Shown piece by piece: positions 23,101-31,066 of a stretch of 32,522 nucleotides of DNA. The notes under the pieces were generated by a model. The model had not been told where the DNA came from and searched no databases. It saw nothing but the letters and a program-made list of their open reading frames with translations. Position 1 is the stretch's first letter. Every line of letters begins with the position of its first letter. Made by a program: the position numbers and the translations under genes. The DNA comes from a virus. The stretch covers positions 1 to 32,522 of IMG/VR virus record IMGVR_UViG_3300037293_000275. One strand, written 5' to 3'.

Positions 23101-26100
23101 TTATTTATCTTTATTTTTTAAAAGAAGTTTTACAAGTTCCTTTAATTCATCTATTTGTGATTGTTGTTCCTTTATAGCTTCAATAAAAAGACCTGCCATG
23201 TTGCCATATGCGACCGAGTACATTCCAGTTGCGTCTGCTTTAACTAATTCTGGCATTACCTTTAAAACTTCCTGCGCAATAACACCGGATGATCGAGATA
23301 TTTTATCATCTTTGTCATTTCTTGTAAATGTAACACCACGGAGCGCTTTAATCTTTTCAATTGCATCTGGAATTACTTTAATGTTTTCTTTAACTCTAAT
23401 ATCGGAAAATGCAGTAATATCACCACTTGCTGTAATTGAGCCAGTAACAAGTAAATTGTAATTAACTCGTGTATTTGCATCCCCATTACCTACTGAGAAG
23501 GCTTCTAAGTTTCTATACCCTCCGGTATAGAAAACATGTCCTCCATATGCTTGATGCGCGCTATATCTAACTCCTGTATAAAATGAAACATCTAAAGGTT
23601 GTGTCCAGGCACCAGCTGATTTTCCTATCCAGTAATTTGTATCATTATTATTCAAATACATGCCTATTGCAGCTGAATTAGTAACACTACCTCCTCCTAA
23701 TGTAAAAGTATTTCCACTTATATTAGCAGCACTATTTGCAAAGTTTACTGATTGAGAAGCAATATTTCCTGAGTCTATAATAGTACTCCAAGCTCCCCAA
23801 GTACTGTCAATACCTTTTCTTATCTTTAACCCTGGTAATCCCGAACCATTTATTCCACTTGTATTTAAAAACCCTAATTGGTAAGAAGAGTCCCCAGTAC
23901 TTGCTGCAGTTCCATCCCAAGGGGCAAAAGTCATTACTCCTCCGTAATTTCCTGTACCTTCAACTATATTAGCTCTAACAAAATCAAATCTTACTTCTCT
24001 GCTGAATGTATTTGGTAGTCTATCAGTTAAGTTTCTTGGTCCATCTAAATGTCTAATTCGTGTTCCTACACCTGTAGCAATACCTCCTATATTTAATCCA
24101 TTAGCGGTTCCAGTTAATCCAACACCACTTCCATAATAATATTGTGCTGATACATCATTTCTAAAAGTTACATTTCCTATATCAGAAAATGTCATTGCGT
24201 CAGCATTTACATTTGTACAAAATAAAGAAAACGAATCGGTTCCTGTAGATGATCTTTGACCTAGATACCATTTAGCTACATTTGCAGTTTTCCAAAGAAA
24301 CATATTCTCTGTAGAAATTGCATTCCTATTTAATTCATGATATGCGTTACTTCCTGAATTTGCTAAATTTAAAGATAATATACCACCAATGAGAGTTGAA
24401 CCTCTAGCTGGTTGCAAAGACAAAGGATAAGTGGTTGTGTTTCCATCATTTCTTTGTACTTGCATCCAAACGCTTCCATCATCTGAAACCCCTGAATACA
24501 TCCCATATAAACTATTTCCAGAAAGTATTCCAAATGCTCCTGTTGCAGAACCTAATGTTGGTCCTGTTGCATTGTTACCTCTTACTGTTGTTCTGCCTGT
24601 TAAGTTTCCTCCACCAATAGGTAGTGCAAAAGACCCTACGTTTGCACTATTAAGATAATAAGCCCATACTCCGAAAGTACCGCCTGACACACACCTTACT
24701 GCTAATTTATTAGCATTATCTTCCCATCCCCATGCTATTTGAGTTCCCCATAAATTACCTCCGTTAGAGTGACGAAGAGTTTCATAGTTCCACCATGTTC
24801 CACCAGGACCATTAGAAATATTCGGATTATCACCTGAGTATCTCTTAGTGCCAGCTTCTGTTGCACTAAATTCTGCGTTTGCATCAGTAAAAGATTTTCT
24901 CTGGAAAGCAGTAGCGTATGATGCATTACCGCCAATACTTAATGAACCCGCATTCCCGGTTAATCCGCCGCCAGACCCATAATATGTTCCTGCAATACCT
25001 ATGTTTCCTAATGATGCATTTAAAAATATTCTTGAATCACCGTCTGCTGCAACATACATTCCCCATCCAGATCCAGCACCCTGGGCACTTACACCCGCAT
25101 TACCGCCAACATTATATCCTATACCGTACATATTACTAAGGGATGTAAGGGCAGGATTATACGCACCACCAATAGTATATATGGGATTTGTGTGACCGCC
25201 ATTATCTCCGACATTATTATATGAGCCTTCGAGAAATCCGGTAATAGAAGATGTTCGTTTAATTGTACCCGATAAAGTTCCTCCTGATAATGGTAATTTA
25301 CTACTGTCAGTTCTATTGTCACTTAACCTACTATCCGTATTTAAAACAATTGGATTGTTCTCTACCGCAAACAAACCATCTGACCTAACACCAAATCTTT
25401 GTACGTTTCGATTTCCCCAATGAAAAGATATTGATGGAGCAAAATCAAAACTTGATTGATTACTACCTACATAACCTCTTTCTCTAATTTGTAAAGCACC
25501 ACCATACTCTCCACTTGCAGAAGTTGCAATATATATTTGAGCACCTGTATTCATTGTTCCTCCTGCTAATGGTAATTTACTACTGTCAGTTGCAGTGGTA
25601 GTTGGTGGTCCAACTGCACCTTGAAAACCTTGATCTCCTTTAAATCCTTGAGGTCCAGTAAATCCTTGATCTCCTTTAAGACCTTGAGGTCCAGTAATAC
25701 CTTGAAAACCTATAAATCCCTGATCTCCTTTAAATCCTTGAGATCCTTGAAAACCTTGAGGAGCAGTAATACCCTGAGGTCCTTGAAAACCTTGATCTCC
25801 TTTAAATCCTTGAGGTCCAGTAAATCCTTGATCTCCTTTAAGACCTTGAGGTCCAGTAATACCTTGAAAACCTATAAATCCCTGATCTCCTTTAAATCCT
25901 TGAGGTCCAGTAAATCCTTGATCTCCTTTAAATCCTTGAGGTCCAGTAAATCCTTGATCTCCTTTAAGACCTTGAACACCTATGCTTCCTTGAAAACCTT
26001 TAAGACCTTGAGGTCCAGTAAATCCTTGAGGTCCAATTAGCCCCTGAGCGCCGGTAATACCCTGATTTCCCTGATATCCTTGATTTCCAAGAGTAGCTAA

Positions 26101-26148
26101 CGCTTCCTCTAGTCCATCTATTTGTTTAATTTTAATTGGTGGCGGCAT
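23101..26148 (-). CDS. Collagen-like tail fibre with C-terminal S74 chaperone
   Basis: The 1015-residue product has a short N-terminal helix (1-20), then 54 consecutive triplets (residues 21-182), mostly Gly-X-Y. There is one break where Ala replaces Gly at residue 129. Next come beta-rich fibre repeats, with KLPLAGGTM and KLPLSGGTL units and two YGSGxGLTG...IGG units. The end (from about 915) is an intramolecular chaperone/peptidase S74 domain: SDIRVKENIK with the Ser915-Lys920 pair, then SGVIAQEV, and a C-terminal helix. S74 domains trimerise the fibre and then cut themselves off at the N-side of that Ser. The fibre would bind the host. It stands between a DUF2827-type glycosyltransferase gene and an oxygenase-glycosyltransferase operon. 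Confidence 0.93.
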   Translation of the reverse strand: MPPPIKIKQIDGLEEALATLGNQGYQGNQGITGAQGLIGPQGFTGPQGLKGFQGSIGVQGLKGDQGFTGPQGFKGDQGFTGPQGFKGDQGFIGFQGITGPQGLKGDQGFTGPQGFKGDQGFQGPQGITAPQGFQGSQGFKGDQGFIGFQGITGPQGLKGDQGFTGPQGFKGDQGFQGAVGPPTTTATDSSKLPLAGGTMNTGAQIYIATSASGEYGGALQIRERGYVGSNQSSFDFAPSISFHWGNRNVQRFGVRSDGLFAVENNPIVLNTDSRLSDNRTDSSKLPLSGGTLSGTIKRTSSITGFLEGSYNNVGDNGGHTNPIYTIGGAYNPALTSLSNMYGIGYNVGGNAGVSAQGAGSGWGMYVAADGDSRIFLNASLGNIGIAGTYYGSGGGLTGNAGSLSIGGNASYATAFQRKSFTDANAEFSATEAGTKRYSGDNPNISNGPGGTWWNYETLRHSNGGNLWGTQIAWGWEDNANKLAVRCVSGGTFGVWAYYLNSANVGSFALPIGGGNLTGRTTVRGNNATGPTLGSATGAFGILSGNSLYGMYSGVSDDGSVWMQVQRNDGNTTTYPLSLQPARGSTLIGGILSLNLANSGSNAYHELNRNAISTENMFLWKTANVAKWYLGQRSSTGTDSFSLFCTNVNADAMTFSDIGNVTFRNDVSAQYYYGSGVGLTGTANGLNIGGIATGVGTRIRHLDGPRNLTDRLPNTFSREVRFDFVRANIVEGTGNYGGVMTFAPWDGTAASTGDSSYQLGFLNTSGINGSGLPGLKIRKGIDSTWGAWSTIIDSGNIASQSVNFANSAANISGNTFTLGGGSVTNSAAIGMYLNNNDTNYWIGKSAGAWTQPLDVSFYTGVRYSAHQAYGGHVFYTGGYRNLEAFSVGNGDANTRVNYNLLVTGSITASGDITAFSDIRVKENIKVIPDAIEKIKALRGVTFTRNDKDDKISRSSGVIAQEVLKVMPELVKADATGMYSVAYGNMAGLFIEAIKEQQSQIDELKELVKLLLKNKDK
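25603..26088 (-). repeat. Collagen-like Gly-X-Y repeat block
   Basis: Codes for the 54 triplets of the tail fibre. Nine have Lys and nine have Thr in the Y position; none has either in X. GDQ follows eight of the nine Lys triplets, placing K-G-D in register. A 123-base unit is repeated identically at the protein level (residues 83-123 and 137-177, positions 25780-25902 and 25618-25740), and visibly identical in DNA over nearly all of its length. Such repeats can expand or shrink by slippage or recombination. Confidence 0.9.
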
Positions 26149-26183
26149 ATGTATTTACTTACTTTTTAATAATGATTGTAGTA

Positions 26184-26192
26184 TTATATATT
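26184..26192 (-). promoter_or_regulatory. Late-type promoter box (AATATATAA)
   Basis: Minus-strand AATATATAA, 35 bases upstream of the tail-fibre start, directly after the stop of the glycosyltransferase gene. Confidence 0.45.
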
Positions 26193-27389
26193 TTATTTAT
26201 ATAGGTTAGTTTTCCAATTATATCTATATGTATTCTTGTGTGAAGCTGGCTCCCAAAGATTTCTTATTAACATTTCATATGTTTTGATTATTTCGGGATT
26301 TGTTGATATGTATCTGTTTAAAACTTTATCACTTTTTTCTTTATATTCTTTAATTTGAGAATCATGTTTATTTATAGCAATGTCTAGTTGTTTCATTCCT
26401 CCTGAAATTTCAAAGTCCTTGTAATAATATCCTGCATCTTTAATAAAATCAGCATTGTGCACTACTGGATAATTAAAATATAGAGCGTCTAAATATGAGT
26501 AATTTAATGGATTTCCCCATTGATGAGCTATCACTACATCTGTTTCCTCTGCAAGAAATGTAGTTACCGGATATCTTGGAATAAACTTTATTAATGGGCT
26601 TTTTGCATTAACTATATCCATTAATTTTAACATTCCCATAAAGTACTTGTTTTTTAACAATTTATTTCCACTACCAACAAATAATTGTTTAAATGAACCT
26701 TCTCCAAATTTTCTATAAAATGATTCAACAATCATAATTGGTATTAGCGCGTATTTTACTACGTTTAAATTTGGTTCCATTACTGATATTTTCTTTTCAG
26801 AAACGGGACGAGGTTGATATTCTGGTATTTTTTTACCGAGTGACTTGAGTATTTTTTTGTTTTTTTCAATAAACATAGGGTCCCATATAAATGGAACTAC
26901 CTTAACCTTTCCATGTACATGTCTATATATTAATTCAAAATATTCTTTATTGTGTAGTTCTTGTTGTGGAATTATCCAAGTTTCGTCATGACCCCTATCC
27001 CATGCTGGTAATCCAGGCGCATCACCTTCGCCGAATAAAACTCTTTCCATATCTATTACATAATTATTACCACATTGATACTTTACAACCCTTACGTTTG
27101 GATTATTTTTTCTAAGAGCAGTAATATATATTTCAGGTAATGATGTTCCAAGGGTTATCAATAAGTCTAGTTCTTTCCATTTGTCCTTGTATTTATAAGT
27201 CTTAAATATGTTAGTATCCCATGTTACCTTTGATAGATCCTTGACAACATTTGATGTGTCTAATATCCAAACTTGATTGCCTTTAATTTGTAGTAGAGTA
27301 TGTGCTAAATATAATGCATTAAGTTTTATTCCATTAATCCACAATGATTCGTTTTCTTGCGAAAGTCCTATAGTTATTCCTATTTTCAT
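26193..27389 (-). CDS. DUF2827-type glycosyltransferase
   Basis: The 398-residue product starts MKIGITIGL and has the DUF2827 layout: a Rossmann-like N-terminal half with LLITLGTSLPEIYI, a middle around RVVKYQCGNNYVIDME, and a C-terminal half with AHQWGNPLNYSYLDALYFNYPVVHN (about 291-315), the family's best conserved stretch. DUF2827 proteins are GT-B-like and lie in surface-glycan or protein-glycosylation loci. The substrate is unknown. It lies directly before the collagen-like fibre gene in transcription order, so it could modify the fibre or host surface glycans. Confidence 0.82.
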   Translation of the reverse strand: MKIGITIGLSQENESLWINGIKLNALYLAHTLLQIKGNQVWILDTSNVVKDLSKVTWDTNIFKTYKYKDKWKELDLLITLGTSLPEIYITALRKNNPNVRVVKYQCGNNYVIDMERVLFGEGDAPGLPAWDRGHDETWIIPQQELHNKEYFELIYRHVHGKVKVVPFIWDPMFIEKNKKILKSLGKKIPEYQPRPVSEKKISVMEPNLNVVKYALIPIMIVESFYRKFGEGSFKQLFVGSGNKLLKNKYFMGMLKLMDIVNAKSPLIKFIPRYPVTTFLAEETDVVIAHQWGNPLNYSYLDALYFNYPVVHNADFIKDAGYYYKDFEISGGMKQLDIAINKHDSQIKEYKEKSDKVLNRYISTNPEIIKTYEMLIRNLWEPASHKNTYRYNWKTNLYK

Positions 27390-27410
27390 GTAAGCATTAA
27401 TTTTTATACT

Positions 27411-27419
27411 GTATATATT
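27411..27419 (-). promoter_or_regulatory. Late-type promoter box, variant (AATATATAC)
   Basis: Minus-strand AATATATAC, 21 bases before the DUF2827-type gene and just after the terminator at 27424-27453. The last base differs from the usual A. Confidence 0.3.
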
Positions 27420-27423
27420 ACAT

Positions 27424-27453
27424 AAACAAAGGACCTTTAAAGGTCCTTTGTTT
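27424..27453 (-). terminator. Palindromic terminator after appendage gene
   Basis: A perfect palindrome with 15-base arms (aaacaaaggaccttt and its complement), 17 bases after the stop at 27471. Its GC-containing core and flanking A/T runs make it a strong terminator on either strand. Confidence 0.8.
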
Positions 27454-27470
27454 TTATCATGTATTAAAAA

Positions 27471-28457
27471 TTAGTATTGATATGTAATTACCACAACGTC
27501 GTTTGCATCTATAGAATATCCTGGATTATTGATTACGACTGAAGTTCCACTTACAGAAGCTACTGTTGTTTTAATTCCATTAACATATGCTTTTACTAAA
27601 TATTTATTATTGTCCTGTACTGCATATGCAAGAACATATGTTAAAGATATCGTACCTGTAAATGATTCTTCAAACATTTCAAAGTCCTGCATAAGAGCAT
27701 TTTCAATTGAATTTACCTTGGTATTTATTGATGTTTCAACTGATATGGCTCTGGCATTTTCGATAGAGTCCTGTGATGATACAACCGCCTCAACTCTCAC
27801 AAAGTCAGAATTAGTAGATGATATTTCAGCACTTAACTCATCTGCCAATGATGTTGCTCTTGTATCTATTGAAGTTACATCGGCATTCGTAGATGATATT
27901 TCAGCACTTAATGTGGATGCTAACGCAGTTGCTCTAGTATCTATTGAAGTTACGTCAGAATTTGTTGATGATATTTCAGAACTTAAATTACCGATTACAT
28001 TGGCCAATGCGTCATCATTTATAGTATCTACTGCATTAATTAAAGAAACTATTTCAGCAAACGAATCTAAGTCAGCATCACTTGCTGATAATATGGCATC
28101 AATTCTAACCTTTTCGGTATTGATACTTGTTGACAATGTAGATTCTACTGAAGTGGCTCTATCAATTTCGCCAGTTAATCTATCCCCTATGGATATCTCA
28201 GTTGAAGTTGCTCTGGATATTTCTGATGAAATAGAATTATCAATTCTAGTAACATCTGAATCAGTTGAACCTATTTCAGCTGAAAGTAAAACCTCTAATG
28301 AATCAAAGGCCTCAGTAGTAGATGAAGCACTACTGTTTATTTGTGAGTCAATATATATTTTTGTAGCTAGTGCTCCTGCTATTTTGCTTCCAGTAACTGT
28401 CGACCAATCTACCGTGCTTAAAAAGTCTGCAATTTGTTTAGACCTAATTTGTGCCAT
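27471..28457 (-). CDS. Coiled-coil fibre/appendage protein
   Basis: The 328-residue product begins MAQIRSKQIADFLSTVDWSTVTGSKIAG (adhesin-style N-terminus), then has a long coiled-coil region (about 45-230) built on 25-residue repeats with LSAEISSTN and DVTSIDTRAT units (two nearly identical near residues 155-205). The last 85 residues form a beta domain with YLVKAYVNGIKTTVAS, VNNPGYSIDANDVVVITY, resembling the C-terminal domain of the next upstream gene's product. The low-complexity Ser/Thr/Asp/Ile repeats suggest a trimeric rod. It is probably a tail-fibre or neck-whisker-type protein. It lies upstream of a terminator, with a late-type box 46 bases before its start. Confidence 0.75.
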   Translation of the reverse strand: MAQIRSKQIADFLSTVDWSTVTGSKIAGALATKIYIDSQINSSASSTTEAFDSLEVLLSAEIGSTDSDVTRIDNSISSEISRATSTEISIGDRLTGEIDRATSVESTLSTSINTEKVRIDAILSASDADLDSFAEIVSLINAVDTINDDALANVIGNLSSEISSTNSDVTSIDTRATALASTLSAEISSTNADVTSIDTRATSLADELSAEISSTNSDFVRVEAVVSSQDSIENARAISVETSINTKVNSIENALMQDFEMFEESFTGTISLTYVLAYAVQDNNKYLVKAYVNGIKTTVASVSGTSVVINNPGYSIDANDVVVITYQY

Positions 28458-28503
28458 TTTCCTATTTGTATTTTTAAAATAAGTATTTACTTATATGTAT
28501 TTA

Positions 28504-28512
28504 TTATATATT
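28504..28512 (-). promoter_or_regulatory. Late-type promoter box (AATATATAA)
   Basis: Minus-strand AATATATAA, 46 bases before the appendage gene. A second inverted repeat (ataagta/tacttat at 28479-28494) lies between it and the start. Confidence 0.4.
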
Positions 28513-28538
28513 TAATAAATGTGTTGTATTTAGCAGTA

Positions 28539-29762
28539 TTATCCTAAATAGTCTATTTCATATATTAGGTTAATTTCATCTCCTACTTCTAATTCAAATC
28601 CTGCAATATTGCCATTCCATATTAATTGATCTTCTCTTCGTATTTCCTCAATTAACATTGAAGTTTCACCATTGTTTCCTGAAAAGTAAACTGTCTTATC
28701 TTTAGTTCCATCGCCTACATCAACACTAATACCATTCACTTCTACCATAACATATGATTGTTTGTATGGAGAATAAGTAATGTATATTCCGGTAGGAGAA
28801 CCTGCACCATTAGTCGCAAACGCAACTCGTTTGTTCTTGTCAGTATATGTTAATACTCCTTCTGGTTTAACTGTAATACCATGTGCATCTATGCTGAATG
28901 CTACATTATCACCTACTTGCCATATTGATTTATTAACACCTGGTCCTCTTGAAAAATCTTCAAGAACAACTGTTAAGCGAATTCCGTCACTGTCAGCGTC
29001 AACACCATTTCCAGGAATAACATCAATTCTTTCAGATGTTAAAATTTTATATATTGCATAAAATGATGGATTGTCTATACTGAATAATGTAATAATTCCG
29101 GTAATATTATCAACTCCCATTCGGTTAACAACAAAATTTTCAAGTGACGCAGGTCTAATTAAATTTAAATCTAAATTTCTAAATGTCATTATGCTTATTT
29201 CAGAAGGATCCTGTGAATTAACTGACATATATCCATATCTAGAAGGTATATCGGAATCTATGTATTCTATCATGTATTCAGAAGATCCAAATGGTTTTCT
29301 AGAAATAACCTGAACCGGTGTTGGAATTATAACATCAGGGTCGTCTACAAATTCTCCAGCGATAATGCGCCCTACTTTAAATAGTGGCATGATGTAAGTC
29401 TTTGCTGATGGAAAATAATTACTATAAACTATTCTAATCCTTGCAAACAAATCACCAGGATCTAAGTATCTTGAAATGTTATCTATTATTTCAAACGAAA
29501 TATTTCCTGCATTATTTGTGTTTACACTTCCAAGATTTAATTGCTGTGAAACTCCAGGAATTACCGGATTTCCAAATACAAGCTGTAAATCACCTGTTTC
29601 ATTTAATATTTCCACCGAAATTGATGTTACATATTGCAGTGACACTGGATTTCCAAGAAAGTCCCTATCTAATTGTATGTTATATGTTTGAGAATTTCCT
29701 TGAATCGCATTGAATGTTTCTTCAATGCTCGCCAGGATATCTTCTTGAATTACGTAAGCCAT
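28539..29762 (-). CDS. Structural protein, beta-rich appendage
   Basis: The 407-residue product is beta-rich throughout. The N-terminus (MAYVIQEDILASIEETFNAIQ) has one helix, then strands with SISVEILNETGDL and LFARIRIVYS. The C-terminal 80 residues include YVMVEVNGISVDVGDG, LIWNGNIAGFELEVGDEINLIYEI. This shares its plan with the C-terminus of the neighbouring 328-residue protein: a VNGI strand, then an 'EL..GD.I.L.YEI/ITY' strand. It may be a virion appendage domain used in several fibres. No family is recognised. A late-type box variant lies just upstream. Confidence 0.65.
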   Translation of the reverse strand: MAYVIQEDILASIEETFNAIQGNSQTYNIQLDRDFLGNPVSLQYVTSISVEILNETGDLQLVFGNPVIPGVSQQLNLGSVNTNNAGNISFEIIDNISRYLDPGDLFARIRIVYSNYFPSAKTYIMPLFKVGRIIAGEFVDDPDVIIPTPVQVISRKPFGSSEYMIEYIDSDIPSRYGYMSVNSQDPSEISIMTFRNLDLNLIRPASLENFVVNRMGVDNITGIITLFSIDNPSFYAIYKILTSERIDVIPGNGVDADSDGIRLTVVLEDFSRGPGVNKSIWQVGDNVAFSIDAHGITVKPEGVLTYTDKNKRVAFATNGAGSPTGIYITYSPYKQSYVMVEVNGISVDVGDGTKDKTVYFSGNNGETSMLIEEIRREDQLIWNGNIAGFELEVGDEINLIYEIDYLG

Positions 29763-29795
29763 TTTTAAAATTTATTTTTAATAAGATATGATTGT

Positions 29796-29804
29796 GTATA
29801 TATC
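29796..29804 (-). promoter_or_regulatory. Late-type promoter box, variant (GATATATAC)
   Basis: Minus-strand GATATATAC, 33 bases before the appendage gene at 28539 and immediately after the stop of the preceding gene. It differs from the main motif at the final base. Confidence 0.3.
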
Positions 29805-30503
29805 TTAAATACCATGTTTAATTCTGTTAAATATGCAATATTGCATAAGTGGAATCATACATTCATCATGTGCAGGCATTTCACCTTTGATTTTTACGTC
29901 AAATCTAAAAAATCTAAATTTATTACTTTCTAATTCTTTCTCTGAAATAAATTGAGTAATACTTTGTAAGTTATTTTTAATTACGAATTGCTTATTTACT
30001 TTAAAATTAATCCAATCTATTTTAAAACTCAAAGGTTCCCTATAAGAATATACTTCAATATTTTCAAGTTTGGCATTAATATACATTATATAACCTGTAG
30101 TATTTAATGTTCTTTTGTTTGGTATTTCAGTAATTATGCAATTTTTTTCTAGATTTCTCCATTTGTCTCTAACCAATCTATACATATCTTCTAATAGCTC
30201 AATTGCCATATCACATATTTTATAAATAATTTCATTGTCGCTTTCAGACTCATATTCATATTTTAAAGATAGCAAGTCAGTATCGATTCCAATGATTTTT
30301 CTGGAATTATTATCTATTATATCTTTGTTGTATTTTATATTATAGAGGATTTCTAATTCTGTTTCAACTGTCAACATTGCAGAATAAAGGCTATTATCTG
30401 ATATAAGGGATTTGATTTCCTTTATTCCAGATAATAGCCTATATTGTTTTAATTCGTAATCGTAAGGAGGTTCTGTTAACCAATTTTTATTAAAGATGTT
30501 CAT
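29805..30503 (-). CDS. Uncharacterised 232-residue protein
   Basis: Not recognised. Residues 1-130 are helical (for example LKQYRLLSGIKEIKSLISD, YSAMLTVETELEILYNIKYN), followed by strands from about residue 130 (IEVYSYREPLSFKIDWINFKVNKQFVI) and a C-terminus with KFRFFRFDVKIKGEMPAHDECMIPLMQYCIF. The C-terminal strands look like a fold of their own. Several stretches look conserved, so it probably has a structural or assembly role beside the appendage genes; this is inferred from neighbours only. Confidence 0.6.
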   Translation of the reverse strand: MNIFNKNWLTEPPYDYELKQYRLLSGIKEIKSLISDNSLYSAMLTVETELEILYNIKYNKDIIDNNSRKIIGIDTDLLSLKYEYESESDNEIIYKICDMAIELLEDMYRLVRDKWRNLEKNCIITEIPNKRTLNTTGYIMYINAKLENIEVYSYREPLSFKIDWINFKVNKQFVIKNNLQSITQFISEKELESNKFRFFRFDVKIKGEMPAHDECMIPLMQYCIFNRIKHGI

Positions 30504-30553
30504 ATACTATGTATCACAACATACATGCTAATATTTAACAAAAACTTATTATA

Positions 30554-30868
30554 TTATAATATTCTTCTAGATTCTGTTGTGTTTTTACCTTTATGGATAT
30601 CCATTTTATCTTCAGTTACAACAGGAAGTCCACACTGTAATATAAACCAACTTGCCTCAATCTCGGCTTCTTCTTTGGAAATTTTAAGAACATCTCTCAT
30701 TCGAAGAACGCAATGATTAATAAACACGCTTTCCTTTTCGGGAGTTGTCGTGTATTCCATATACCACATTGGATTTTCACTAACATCTTCAAACTTTACG
30801 TTATGATCGATTAACTGATAGTTTTTTAATTCAACGAGTAGATTTCTGTGTTTTTCTCTTTGTGTCAT
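30554..30868 (-). CDS. Uncharacterised 104-residue protein
   Basis: Not recognised. It is charged and mostly helical, with Trp-containing segments (NPMWYMEYTTTPEKESVFIN) and a helical second half (EEAEIEASWFILQCGLPVVTE). The C-terminus is basic (KGKNTTESRR). Its start overlaps the stop of the 66-residue gene (ATGA type), so the two are translated together. Confidence 0.55.
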   Translation of the reverse strand: MTQREKHRNLLVELKNYQLIDHNVKFEDVSENPMWYMEYTTTPEKESVFINHCVLRMRDVLKISKEEAEIEASWFILQCGLPVVTEDKMDIHKGKNTTESRRIL

Positions 30869-31065
30869 AATAAAAGTAAAGATATCAATAGTTCATTGTC
30901 ATTTAGTCTAACATATTCGTCATGTGATATGTCTACCATATATGATCCTTCGAAGTAATTTGCAGCTATTTTAATAGGTTCACTTCCAGGCTCTATTTGT
31001 TCCTTCTGTAATAATTTATTTAAGCCATATATGTCGCTTTGCATTATGTAAAAATGTACTCTCAT
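30865..31065 (-). CDS. Small uncharacterised protein (66 residues)
   Basis: I use MRVHFYIMQ at 31065, one base after the ClpP-like stop codon. A longer frame from 31092 would overlap the protease gene by 26 bases. The sequence is strand-rich (MRVHFYIMQSDIYGLNKLL, SYMVDISHDEYVRLND) with a final LLISLLLL hydrophobic end. It is a probable small partner in the ClpP-YEKC operon; no family is recognised. Confidence 0.55.
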   Translation of the reverse strand: MRVHFYIMQSDIYGLNKLLQKEQIEPGSEPIKIAANYFEGSYMVDISHDEYVRLNDNELLISLLLL

Positions 31066-31066
31066 A

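Noticed and set aside
25621-26040. Plus-strand frame of short Ser/Leu/Lys repeats opposite the collagen-like block, and CRISPR-like spacing of repeats
   Set aside because: The repeats are the in-frame codons of Gly-X-Y triplets; no constant repeat with unique spacers of CRISPR length.
27529-28482. 317-codon open frame on the plus strand opposite the coiled-coil appendage gene
   Set aside because: It mirrors the repetitive Ser/Thr/Asp/Ile coding of the minus-strand gene; no plus-strand gene is supported elsewhere and no start context was seen.
30509-30526. Inverted repeat atgtat/atacat upstream of the 232-residue gene
   Set aside because: Six-base AT-rich arms without a T run; too weak to call as an operator or terminator.
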